Assembly (NCBI GenBank): GCA_002360455.1
Contig: DEQQ01000077.1
Span: 1-22,872, forward strand
Direction of reading: 5' to 3'
From: Saprospiraceae bacterium UBA3362
GTDB lineage: Bacteria > Bacteroidota > Bacteroidia > Chitinophagales > Saprospiraceae
Length of the DNA stretch: 22,872 nt
The position numbers and the translations under genes are program-made. Shown here one piece after another: positions 16,347 to 22,872 of the stretch. Under the pieces are notes generated by a model. It had not been told where the DNA came from. It searched no databases and was given only the letters and a program-made list of their open reading frames with translations. Each line of letters starts with the position of its first letter. Position 1 is the stretch's first letter.

Positions 16347-16691
16347 CTATGTATTGTAACAAAAATAAAGAAAAGAATAGGCTCTACGGGTTTGTAAATA
16401 ATGGGATTGGGATTCATAAAGATAGGCTTCCCGTTCAAAACAAATATTAAGATAAGCCGAATGTTTAGAAAGGCCGTTAAACCTTAATAGAAGGTAGTGA
16501 ACAAGATAAATGAAATAAAAAGGAAGCACAAAGAGTTCTAGCTGTTGTCTGAGATGAATACGCTCGTGGTTTAAGGTGACTTTATCCCATTTTTGATCTT
16601 GCGTCTTGAGGATAATAAAAGGCCAAAGACTAATCGCAGAGGCAAATCCTCCGGTGAATAAGCGTAAAAAGATTGGACTCACAATTAGCAT
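16347..16691 (-). CDS. Small membrane protein with HExxH motif, putative metallopeptidase
   Basis: A 114-residue protein with two hydrophobic segments (about 3-28 and 52-70). Between them is NHERIHLRQQLEL, giving the zinc-peptidase signature H42-E43-R44-I45-H46, placed just before the second membrane segment. A downstream FEREAY (85-90) offers a glutamate (E86 or E88) as third zinc ligand, as in gluzincins. I recall similar uncharacterised proteins in other Bacteroidota with the same HExxHxRQQ and FEREAY blocks, which supports a real family. At 114 residues it would be a very small membrane protease, or it may have lost or never had activity. It is divergent from the second glycosyltransferase (56-base gap). 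Peptidase activity is inferred only. Confidence 0.65.
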   Translation of the reverse strand: MLIVSPIFLRLFTGGFASAISLWPFIILKTQDQKWDKVTLNHERIHLRQQLELFVLPFYFIYLVHYLLLRFNGLSKHSAYLNICFEREAYLYESQSHYLQTRRAYSFLYFCYNT

Positions 16692-16722
16692 GATGTAAAG
16701 GTAAATAAAATTGAAATTATTT

Positions 16723-16730
16723 TAATTTTG
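16723..16730 (+). promoter_or_regulatory. -7 element for the second glycosyltransferase
   Basis: TAATTTTG matches TAnnTTTG and ends 17 bases before the ATG at 16748. It lies inside the 56-base divergent gap. The -33 partner is not clear. Confidence 0.4.
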
Positions 16731-16747
16731 TCCAATCAATTTGTTCA

Positions 16748-17824
16748 ATGTCAAAATCACAGGTATTATTAACGACTTCTGATATTCGCTATGATAGACG
16801 ATTATTGAGGATTATAAAGACATTGAGTGAGCAGGATGTTAGGATAAAAATTTATTCAAGAAAGAGATTCGCCGATCCCGTTTCAAATCAATTCTCAATG
16901 GACATTCATTGGGTTGAGCCCATTTTTAGCTCGTCCATTTTGTTTTATGCAGAGTATAATTTTAGACTTTTATTCAAATTAATTTTTACAAAGTATCAGT
17001 ATGTTTATTGTTCTGATTTGGATACCCTTTTGGTCGGAAAAATTTTGAAATTATTCAAAAACTTCAAGCTAATTTTTGATGCACATGAAATTATGGAAGC
17101 AAGTCCCGAGATTATTGACAAACCCACGCACCAGAATGCATGGAAGTGGATTTGTAAAATAGGACTTCCGGCAACAGATTTAAGAGTTACGGTATCTCAA
17201 AGTTTGGTCCATTATTTTAAAAGACAATATCAGTCGGATTTTATTTTGATAAGAAATCTGCCCGAGTTTAGAACTATTGTTTTGGCTGAGAGGAAACAAA
17301 AGATATGGTATCAAGGAATGTTGAATAAGGGGAGGGGACTTGAGTCTATGATCATAGCCATGACGCAGCTTAAGGATTACAGTCTTTATCTCGCAGGCAC
17401 AGGAGACATCGTGAAAGAGTTGAAGCAACTGGCTTTGGAAAAGCGGGTAGAAGATCGTGTTGTTTTTTTGGGAATGTTGACAGAAGAGGAACTGATAATT
17501 CGGAGTGCTGATGCTTATATTGCTATTAATCTTTTGGATAAGGAAAGTGAAAATTATTATTTTTCTTTAGCCAATAAAACTTTCGATTACATCCAAGCAG
17601 AATTGCCCGCTATCCATATGAATTTTCCTGAGTACAAATCACTTCTTGAACTTTATAAAGTAGGAGAGCTTTGCGATGATCTAACTCCGGATTCTATTAT
17701 TCGTGCTGTTCACAAGATTGAACAGAATTATTCAAATTATTGCGATCAATGCAAATTGGCCAAAAAGGAACTGAATTGGGAAGCAGAATCTGCTCATTTA
17801 AAAAGATGTTTTATTAACTTGTAA
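16748..17824 (+). CDS. Glycosyltransferase, GT-B fold (GT4-like)
   Basis: Predicted cytoplasmic-face glycosyltransferase of 358 residues. The N-terminal domain starts VLLTTSDIRYDRR and contains YCSDLDTLLVG (88-97) and IFDAHEIMEASPE (109-121), a pattern seen in GT4-like enzymes of polysaccharide clusters. The donor domain starts near KIWYQGMLNKGRGLE (185-199), with LYLAGTGD (213-220) and VVFLGML (238-244). The last conserved block is YYFSLANKTFDYIQAELPAI (270-289), matching the LPNKxFEYxxAGLP motif of the group. The sugar and acceptor are unknown. It is upstream of and on the same strand as the dioxygenase operon, but that operon has its own promoter overlapping the end of this gene. Confidence 0.88.
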   Translation: MSKSQVLLTTSDIRYDRRLLRIIKTLSEQDVRIKIYSRKRFADPVSNQFSMDIHWVEPIFSSSILFYAEYNFRLLFKLIFTKYQYVYCSDLDTLLVGKILKLFKNFKLIFDAHEIMEASPEIIDKPTHQNAWKWICKIGLPATDLRVTVSQSLVHYFKRQYQSDFILIRNLPEFRTIVLAERKQKIWYQGMLNKGRGLESMIIAMTQLKDYSLYLAGTGDIVKELKQLALEKRVEDRVVFLGMLTEEELIIRSADAYIAINLLDKESENYYFSLANKTFDYIQAELPAIHMNFPEYKSLLELYKVGELCDDLTPDSIIRAVHKIEQNYSNYCDQCKLAKKELNWEAESAHLKRCFINL

Positions 17825-17847
17825 ATCAAAATAAAACAGTAAATTTG
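17819..17847 (+). promoter_or_regulatory. Promoter of the dioxygenase-lpxH operon
   Basis: A -33 TTG (17819-17821) overlaps the stop region of the glycosyltransferase. After an 18-base spacer comes TAAATTTG (17840-17847), an exact -7 match, 16 bases before the ATG at 17864. The leader would be very short. Confidence 0.6.
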
Positions 17848-17863
17848 CTTCAAACTTTATCAA

Positions 17864-18394
17864 ATGTCAATCAAACGACCATTCAACATCTATAAATGGA
17901 TAGAAGATCATCGCCAAGAGCTTAAACCGCCCGTAGGAAACAGAAATTTGTATCATGAGGCGGATGATTTTATTGTCATGATTGTAGCCGGGCCTAATGC
18001 CAGAAAAGACTACCATTATAATGAGACCGAAGAATGGTTTTTTCAGTTGGAGGGCGATATAACGGTAAGAATTCAAGAAAATGGTCAGGCTGTAGATGTT
18101 CCGATCAAGCAAGGCGAAATATTTTTATTGCCGGCTAAAACACCTCATTCTCCTATCCGTCCGGAAGGAACATTGGGCTTGGTGATCGAAGCTAAAAGAA
18201 AATCCGGAGAACAGGATGGCTTGCTTTGGTTTTGTGAAAACTGCAATGAAAAACTCCATGAGAGTTATTTTCCATTGACAAATATTGAAAAGGATTTTAT
18301 TCCAAGATTTAAAGAATATTATACAAACGAGTCCATGAGGACATGCAAATCTTGCGGAAAAGTAATGGAAGCAGATCCAAGATTTGTCGGTTAA
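17864..18394 (+). CDS. nbaC: 3-hydroxyanthranilate 3,4-dioxygenase
   Basis: Iron(II) cupin enzyme that opens the ring of 3-hydroxyanthranilate with O2 to give 2-amino-3-carboxymuconate semialdehyde, which can cyclise to quinolinate for NAD synthesis or be degraded further. The 176 residues match the short bacterial form. Expected iron ligands H51, E57 (YHYNETEEW) and H95 (AKTPHSP) are present, with substrate-binding R47, R99 and E110. The C-terminal rubredoxin-like iron site is complete: CENC (124-127) and CKSC (161-164). No other kynurenine-pathway gene is in the window; its partners must be elsewhere if the pathway exists. It leads an operon with lpxH, whose start is 10 bases after this stop. 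Confidence 0.95.
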   Translation: MSIKRPFNIYKWIEDHRQELKPPVGNRNLYHEADDFIVMIVAGPNARKDYHYNETEEWFFQLEGDITVRIQENGQAVDVPIKQGEIFLLPAKTPHSPIRPEGTLGLVIEAKRKSGEQDGLLWFCENCNEKLHESYFPLTNIEKDFIPRFKEYYTNESMRTCKSCGKVMEADPRFVG

Positions 18395-18404
18395 ATTTTA
18401 TCTA

Positions 18405-19169
18405 TTGAAAAAAATTTATTTTGCTTCTGATCTTCATTTGGGAATAGACACCAAACTGGACAGCAAAACAAGAGAAATTCTATTTTGTCAATGGTTGGAC
18501 GAAATCAAAGTTGATGCGTCAGAGTTATTTTTGATGGGCGATGTGTTTGATTTTTGGTTTGAATATCACAGAGTGGTTCCAAAACATTTTGTTCGAATAT
18601 TAGGGAAATTGGCAGAGCTGTCGGATCATGGAATTCAGCTGCATTATTTTAGTGGGAATCACGACCTTTGGTTGTTGGATTATTTTCATAAAGAGCTCAA
18701 CGCAACAATTTACCATGATAGAGTTGTAATTCAACGCGGACAACATACTTTTTTTCTGGCTCATGGAGATGGATTAGGCCCTGAAGATATAGGATACAAG
18801 AGGATGAAAAAACTGTTTAGATTGCCTTTGGCTCAAACTTTATATCGCTGGCTTCATCCTGATTTAGGTATTTTGCTGGCCTCTTATTTTTCGAGGAAAA
18901 GCAGATCCTCACAATCCCATCAAGCAATTTATTATGGAGACCATAGAGAATGGCTTGTTCAATATGTTGAAAAAAAATCAAAGGAACTCCAAGCGGATTT
19001 CTATGTTTTTGGTCATAGGCATTTGCCCATTGATTATAAACTAAAAAATGCTCAATCTCGTTATATTAATTTGGGAGATTGGATGCAGCATTTTTCTTAT
19101 GCAGTTTATGATGGTTCTGATCTGTATTTGAAATTTTATCACAACCCTTCGGGCAGAATTTATCCCTAA
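18405..19169 (+). CDS. lpxH: UDP-2,3-diacylglucosamine diphosphatase, LpxH-like
   Basis: Calcineurin-type metallophosphoesterase expected to hydrolyse UDP-2,3-diacylglucosamine to lipid X and UMP in lipid A synthesis, at the cytoplasmic face of the inner membrane. With the TTG start at 18405 the protein is 254 residues, MKKIYFASDLHLG. A longer TTG frame from 18384 would overlap the previous gene by 11 bases and add seven unconserved residues. Metal-binding blocks are D9/H11 (SDLHLG), D46 (GDVFDFW), N85/H86 (GNHDLW), H120 (AHGDG) and H204/H206 (FGHRHLP). GNHD replaces the GNRD seen in Proteobacterial LpxH, a variant I recall from other Bacteroidota members. A related phosphoesterase role is the main alternative. 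Confidence 0.82.
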   Translation: MKKIYFASDLHLGIDTKLDSKTREILFCQWLDEIKVDASELFLMGDVFDFWFEYHRVVPKHFVRILGKLAELSDHGIQLHYFSGNHDLWLLDYFHKELNATIYHDRVVIQRGQHTFFLAHGDGLGPEDIGYKRMKKLFRLPLAQTLYRWLHPDLGILLASYFSRKSRSSQSHQAIYYGDHREWLVQYVEKKSKELQADFYVFGHRHLPIDYKLKNAQSRYINLGDWMQHFSYAVYDGSDLYLKFYHNPSGRIYP

Positions 19170-19181
19170 CACAATTGAATT

Positions 19182-19970
19182 ATGAACTTATTGACTAAGC
19201 TTATTTTGAGCTTATTATTATTTGCAATCAATATTTGCCCAAGTGTTGGGCAACAAGCTTTGAAAGACAGTATAGCTGTCATAGGAGACCAAGTTGCGCT
19301 GGATGCATTAAATCGTGTTTATATTCATGACAAATCATCCAATACTGTATATCGATTGAATTCATCTTTGCAAAGGGAAGTCGACCAAAGAAGGAGAGAC
19401 TTTTCCTGGAAAGTTTATCTCAATACTATGGATCCTCAGAAGATAGTGCTGATATGTCCGGAGGCTTCAAAATTGTATATTTTGGACGATCAGTTCAATG
19501 TTCTGACTCAGCAGTATGTTACAGACTTATTGCCGGGGCAGGTTATGAATAGAGATCGAAATGGGAATCAGGTATTTTTTAAAAATGCCAGACTGATGAT
19601 CAATGATGAAAATGGGACAAAAGCAATTTCGGATGAGATAAGAGTAGACCAAATCGATATGTTTCGAAACGATAAACAAATTGTACATGATGGAAATTTG
19701 TATTATTTGTTTTTTAAAGAATACGGAATCAAAGTATATAATGCTTTTCTAAATTTTGAGTATGAATTGTATGATCCGGAGATCATTGCTTTGGCTGAAA
19801 TTGACAGAAGCATTTTTATAGTGAAGAATGATATCCTTTATGAATGGAAGCCAGGCCGCGGTCCAATGAGAGAGATATTAAGATTAACAGAAAAGATCAA
19901 GGCATTCGATATTAATCAAGATTATATCGTTTATCTCACGGAGGATTATTTGTACAGGATAAAACGATAG
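19182..19970 (+). CDS. Secreted propeller-like protein of unknown function
   Basis: A 262-residue protein with a signal peptide (LTKLILSLLLFAINICPSVG, cut near residue 23). The mature part has recurring short strands ending in turns: VALDALNRVYIHD, TVYRLNSSL, KLYILDDQFNVL, IKVYNAFLNFEYEL, IFIVKNDILYEWK and YIVYLTEDYLYRIKR. This pattern is typical of a beta-propeller-like or YVTN/SMP-type reader, though no named family is recognised. It begins 12 bases after lpxH, so it is probably co-transcribed, and it may act in the periplasm. No catalytic motif is visible. Confidence 0.75.
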   Translation: MNLLTKLILSLLLFAINICPSVGQQALKDSIAVIGDQVALDALNRVYIHDKSSNTVYRLNSSLQREVDQRRRDFSWKVYLNTMDPQKIVLICPEASKLYILDDQFNVLTQQYVTDLLPGQVMNRDRNGNQVFFKNARLMINDENGTKAISDEIRVDQIDMFRNDKQIVHDGNLYYLFFKEYGIKVYNAFLNFEYELYDPEIIALAEIDRSIFIVKNDILYEWKPGRGPMREILRLTEKIKAFDINQDYIVYLTEDYLYRIKR

Positions 19971-20030
19971 GATCTTGTCGGTAAAACAAATGAATTCATC
20001 TAAAGAATACACAGCAAAATATAACTATTG

Positions 20031-20038
20031 TACATTTG
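20031..20038 (+). promoter_or_regulatory. -7 element for the Spo0M-like gene
   Basis: TACATTTG is an exact TAnnTTTG match and ends 15 bases before the ATG at 20054. It overlaps the longer TTG start of that frame (20036), which supports the shorter ATG start. No clear -33 element is seen. Confidence 0.5.
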
Positions 20039-20053
20039 GACAAAAATCACAAA

Positions 20054-20518
20054 ATGATCAATACACTTAAGCGTTTTTTGGGAATAGAATCTGTAAAAAT
20101 GGAAGTCCTGCAAATAGACAATCAAGCTCCAAATCAAATCAAGGGATTGATTCAACTAAGCTCTTTGCAAGAAGCTCAAATTCTAAGTGTCCAATGGGAA
20201 TTGGTCGAAATCTATACTAAAGGTACAGGAAAAGGGAAAACCGTTCAAGAATTTGTACTGGGGAGCAGTATTAGAGATGAGATATTTACTCTCAATGCCG
20301 AGGAGAAAAAACAAATCCCTTTTCAATTGGATTATGAGCAGGTGAAGTCGAAAATAGATTTGGCTCAAGAAAAAAACAAATTCCTTTTTCCATTAATTCG
20401 ACTTGCTAAAGTGTTAAAATCTGTGAACTCAGTATATGTTCTTCGAGTAAAGACAAAAGTCAAAGGATCTGCTGTTCCTGCATTTTTGGAATATGAATTG
20501 GGAAATGGGTTGAAATAA
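20054..20518 (+). CDS. Spo0M-like (arrestin-fold) protein
   Basis: A 154-residue soluble protein resembling the Spo0M/sporulation-control family. It starts MINTLKRFLGIESVKMEVLQ and continues through a GLIQLSSLQEAQILSVQWELVEIYTKG strand pair, with later strands QIPFQLDY and VYVLRVKTKVKGSA as in arrestin-like sandwiches. There is no signal peptide. The frame could start at TTG 20036, but the promoter element overlaps that codon, so ATG 20054 is preferred. Bacteroidota do not sporulate; homologues there have no settled role, perhaps in stress or cytoskeleton contact. The similarity is moderate, so a different beta-sandwich protein is possible. Confidence 0.6.
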   Translation: MINTLKRFLGIESVKMEVLQIDNQAPNQIKGLIQLSSLQEAQILSVQWELVEIYTKGTGKGKTVQEFVLGSSIRDEIFTLNAEEKKQIPFQLDYEQVKSKIDLAQEKNKFLFPLIRLAKVLKSVNSVYVLRVKTKVKGSAVPAFLEYELGNGLK

Positions 20519-20664
20519 AATATGTTTTTTATTTCGATTATTTTCTTCATAATGCTGTTGTAGAAGATAGAGTTAGATAAGCGGAAGGATCTCATATTAA
20601 AGTCTTATTAACTTTTTTAAATTTCAATTCAAGAACATATTGCATTTGGAATTGTCTTTTTTTA

Positions 20665-21888
20665 ATGCTTTCTCGCACAATCAATCTATATAAAAAATCT
20701 TTTGCAGGCTTGTCCAAAGAGATATGGCTGTTGGCTTTATTGCAATTGATCAATAGATCCGGGACAATGGTGGTTCCATTCATGAGCATGTATATGACAC
20801 AACAGTTGGGCGTGAGTAAGACTGCTGCCGGATTTGTTATGAGCTGCTTTGGAGTTGGTGCAATATTAGGATCTCTTTTGGGTGGGAAACTTACAGATCG
20901 TTTTGGATATCATAAGGTTTTGAAGTTTTCATTGATATTGGGTGGAGTATTTTTTATTTGCCTGGGCTATATACATCAATACATGATGATTTGTATTTGT
21001 TCATTTGTTTTGGCAGTGGTAAATGAAGCCTTCCGTCCGGCTAATATTGCAGCAATAGGTGTGTTTTCTAATGATGAAAACAGGACAAGATCTTCTTCAC
21101 TGGTTCGTCTTACCATTAATCTTGGTTGGGCAGTAGGAGGAAGTCTTGCAGGTTGGTTGGCAGCAAAGAATTATTTGTATTTATTTTGGGTAGATGGGAT
21201 GACCAATTTGATGGCTGCCTTTTTTGTTATTATGTTATTGCCCAATATTACGCATCATATTAGATCAAAACAAGAAATATACACCAGCAATAATTCTGTT
21301 TGGAGAGACTATTATTATTTGGGTTTTATAGCTTTGAAGTTTTTGTATGCGATGTGTTTCTTTCAACTGTTCACAACCTTACCGGTTTTTATGAAGGAAG
21401 ATTTGAAACTCACCGAACTGCAAATTGGGTGGACAATGTCTATCAATGGAATTATGATAGCCTTGTTCGAAATGATTATTGTCTATTATTTATCGCAAAA
21501 GAATGCTATAAGAACTTATATTACTATCGGTACAATATTAATGGGAGTTTCATTTGCTATTTTCAATATTTTGCCTTTTGGCGCCATGCAAGTAGCCCTA
21601 ATCTCCACGATTGTGATTACGATAGCAGAAATATTAACCATGCCATTTATGATGACCTATATGCTCAATCGAAGTACTGATGCGAATAGAGGACAGTACG
21701 GATCTTTGTATGCAGTGGCTTTTGGAGCAGGGCAAATCGCAGGGCCATTTTTAGGGTCAATGGTGGCAGATTATTTTGGATTCAAACCTTTGTGGTGGAT
21801 GGTGCTGTTATTTTGTGTTTTGGTAGGCTTAGGCTATTCTTTACTTTTTGCAAAAGAAAGTTCTACAGTTAAGGAAAGCGAAGTGTAG
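20665..21888 (+). CDS. Major facilitator superfamily transporter
   Basis: Inner-membrane secondary transporter of 407 residues, about the normal MFS length with roughly 12 hydrophobic segments. The signature motif A is present in the loop after segment 2 as GGKLTDRFGYHKVL (73-86). Other family-like parts are NEAFRPANIAAIG (about 116-128), RTRSSSLVRLTINLGWAVGGSLAG, and GQIAGPFLGSMVADYFG near the end. The substrate cannot be told; drug efflux (MdtH-like) and small-metabolite export are both possible. It has no clear promoter match, only TGCATTTG at 20641-20648, which differs from the -7 consensus at one base. Five bases after its stop an acyltransferase fragment begins. Confidence 0.9.
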   Translation: MLSRTINLYKKSFAGLSKEIWLLALLQLINRSGTMVVPFMSMYMTQQLGVSKTAAGFVMSCFGVGAILGSLLGGKLTDRFGYHKVLKFSLILGGVFFICLGYIHQYMMICICSFVLAVVNEAFRPANIAAIGVFSNDENRTRSSSLVRLTINLGWAVGGSLAGWLAAKNYLYLFWVDGMTNLMAAFFVIMLLPNITHHIRSKQEIYTSNNSVWRDYYYLGFIALKFLYAMCFFQLFTTLPVFMKEDLKLTELQIGWTMSINGIMIALFEMIIVYYLSQKNAIRTYITIGTILMGVSFAIFNILPFGAMQVALISTIVITIAEILTMPFMMTYMLNRSTDANRGQYGSLYAVAFGAGQIAGPFLGSMVADYFGFKPLWWMVLLFCVLVGLGYSLLFAKESSTVKESEV

Positions 21889-21893
21889 TAGAT

Positions 21894-22124
21894 TTGAATA
21901 TTTCGGTTTTTAACCTCTTTGAAAATAGTCCAGTTTATAGGGGGCAGTGCAATATGTATCACACAATAATAATCCTTTTACTTATTCATGTTTTTAAATA
22001 TATTGGATTTTCTAATTGGTATGTATCAGGAATATTATCTTTATTTATTACAGTTGCGGTTAGTATAATCTCACATCATTTGTTTGAAAAACAATTTTTA
22101 AAGTTGAAAAGATATTTTTACTGA
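21894..22124 (+). pseudogene. C-terminal remnant of an acyltransferase-3 (OafA-type) enzyme
   Basis: The open frame starts at TTG and gives 76 residues. From about residue 21 (MYHTIIILLLIHVFKYIGF, then YVSGILSLFITVAVSIISH and FEKQFLKLKRYF) it matches the last two membrane helices and tail of acyltransferase-3 enzymes, which are normally well over 300 residues. The part before (residues 1-20) does not fit the family and abuts the MFS stop after five bases. The first ~85% of the gene is therefore missing. It may be a deletion remnant or the tail of a truncated cassette gene. A small independent two-helix protein is the less likely alternative. Confidence 0.6.
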
Positions 22125-22438
22125 AAGAAGAATTAAATTCTATGGCTAACACGCGGTTATAAAACATAGCGGTTTTAGTGCAATTTGCATGCTCGGGTCC
22201 CGCTGGCAAGGTCAGTAACGGTGGATAGATTCGCAGCCATGCATCCCGCTACGTTTCATACCCCCGAGCCGTTAGCTGCAATCCCTCCGTATTGAAAAAA
22301 TACTGAATTAAATTGCTAACGAATTCGTAAATTGCATCTTCAAGTTCAATGTTAAGTCCGTTTTATGCAATGGTGTTTTTAAAACCCGATGGCAATCAAG
22401 CTTAGATTGACAAAGAATTATCACCAAAAGCAAGGTAA
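22125..22438. other. Non-coding stretch around the structured element
   Basis: This holds the 132-bp inverted-arm element (22145-22276), and after it about 160 bases with no recognisable gene. A second GCTAAC lies at 22314-22319, where ATTGCTAAC can pair with GTTAGC-TG-CAAT at 22271-22282. The end passes into the truncated transposase frame. Confidence 0.6.
22145..22276 (+). repeat. Integron attC-like imperfect inverted element
   Basis: The ends are GCTAAC (22145-22150) and GTTAGC (22271-22276). Inside, GGTTATAAAACATAGCGG (22155-22172) is complementary to CCGCTACGTTTCATACCC (22246-22263) at 15 of 18 positions. Further in, GCATG (22187-22191) can pair with CATGC (22238-22242), leaving unequal bulges. 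It is clearly GC-richer than its flanks. The shape (two core boxes in inverted orientation, long imperfect stem, unpaired bases, 132 bases, 20 bases after a stop codon) is that of attC. The boxes GGCTAAC and GTTAGCT each differ from RYYYAAC/GTTRRRY at one, symmetrical position. No integrase is in the window. An IS end, bridge-RNA region or another Bacteroidota repeat is possible. Confidence 0.5.
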
Positions 22439-22872
22439 AATATTAAAGAGGTCAATGAATCAACCATTATGGTATTGATGAGTGAGGTGGGACTTGATGG
22501 GATCAAAAAATTTGAATCAGCTAAACAATTTGCTTCTTGGTTGCGATTGGCTCCAAACAATAAAATAAGTGGCGGAAGAATACTATCCCATCATTTGCCA
22601 AAAGGAAGTAGTAGATTAAAGCTAGCCTTGCGTCATGCTGCTAATGCAATAGGTCAACTAAAAGAAGGAATTTTGGTAGATTTCTTTAAAAGGATAAGTT
22701 ATAAGAAAGGGAGAGCCGTAGCCATAAGTGCTCTGGCTAGAAAACTTGCTGTAATCATGTGGAATATGATTACAAAAGGACAAGCGTGCTCTCCTCCCAC
22801 GACATACTTATGCTTAGATGAAAAAAGAAAACTCGGAATTGTAAAGAGAATTCAAAAAACTGTTGCTAAATT
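22439..22872 (+). mobile_element. IS110-family transposase, 5'-truncated, running off the window
   Basis: The frame is open from 22439 to the window end without a stop. It carries the C-terminal Transposase_20 domain of IS110-family DEDD transposases. Visible family blocks are VGLDGIKKFESAKQFASWLRLAPNN, then ISGGRILS (SGG codons at 22568-22576, the region of the family's conserved serine), and KGSSRLKLALRHAANAIG. An in-frame TAA at 22436-22438 sits directly upstream, and the N-terminal RuvC-like DEDD domain, normally over 150 residues, is not found in any frame nearby. The copy is therefore inactive unless it is joined by something outside the window. The right end of the element is not visible. 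Confidence 0.85.

Noticed and set aside
22145..22276. Reading the structured element as a bridge-RNA region of the nearby IS110
   Set aside because: It could not be excluded, but there are 160 unexplained bases and a missing transposase N-terminus between them, and the mirrored GCTAAC/GTTAGC ends fit an attC-like site better.
22277..22438. Search for the missing transposase N-terminal domain in other frames
   Set aside because: The three forward frames show stops and no IS110 DEDD motifs; one frame gives a short open stretch without family likeness.
1..22872. tRNA, rRNA or CRISPR arrays
   Set aside because: No regularly spaced repeats, cloverleaf-type sequences with TTCRA arms in context, or rRNA segments were noticed by eye; a covariance-model scan was not possible.

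Overview
The window is AT-rich bacterial chromosome from a member of the Bacteroidota, most likely of the Saprospirales/Chitinophagales type; genus cannot be judged. The main evidence is two secreted proteins with type IX secretion (Por) C-terminal sorting domains, Bacteroidota-style -7 promoter motifs (TAnnTTTG) before many genes, a Bacteroidota-type LptD, a DUF3467 protein, and almost no Shine-Dalgarno sequences. No rRNA, tRNA or CRISPR array was seen.

Layout. 1-833 is a non-coding stretch with diverged direct repeats and a clear leftward terminator. 834-7300 is an envelope block: a leftward pair (lptD, then a GT4 glycosyltransferase overlapping it as TAATG) diverges from a rightward pair (Amidase_3/SPOR cell-wall amidase, then an MCE/MlaD lipid-transport protein). 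7318-10125 is a large leftward FG-GAP/ASPIC-UnbV protein with a type IX sorting tail, divergent from a Methyltransf_24-type methyltransferase. A non-coding stretch with stacked hairpins follows. Next come a small lipoprotein and ruvB in one operon, ruvB abutting a convergent DUF3467 gene with no base between them. A second lipoprotein faces a four-PKD-domain secreted protein across a bidirectional terminator.

16347-21888 holds a tiny membrane protein with an HExxH motif, a second glycosyltransferase, a tight operon of 3-hydroxyanthranilate 3,4-dioxygenase, an LpxH-like lipid A phosphoesterase and a secreted propeller-like protein, then a Spo0M-like protein and an MFS transporter.

The right end (21889-22872) looks like accessory DNA. 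It has the C-terminal stub of an acyltransferase-3 enzyme, then, 20 bases after its stop, a 132-bp GC-richer element with long imperfect inverted arms bounded by GCTAAC/GTTAGC (integron attC-like in shape), and then a 5'-truncated IS110-family transposase that runs off the window.

Much of the window serves the cell envelope: LPS assembly (lptD), lipid A synthesis (lpxH), sugar transfer (two glycosyltransferases), peptidoglycan remodelling (amidase), phospholipid transport (mlaD) and type IX cargo. ruvB (recombination) and the dioxygenase (NAD synthesis or tryptophan breakdown) are housekeeping functions placed among them. The strongest candidate for something undescribed is the structured element at 22145-22276 with its cassette-like position.
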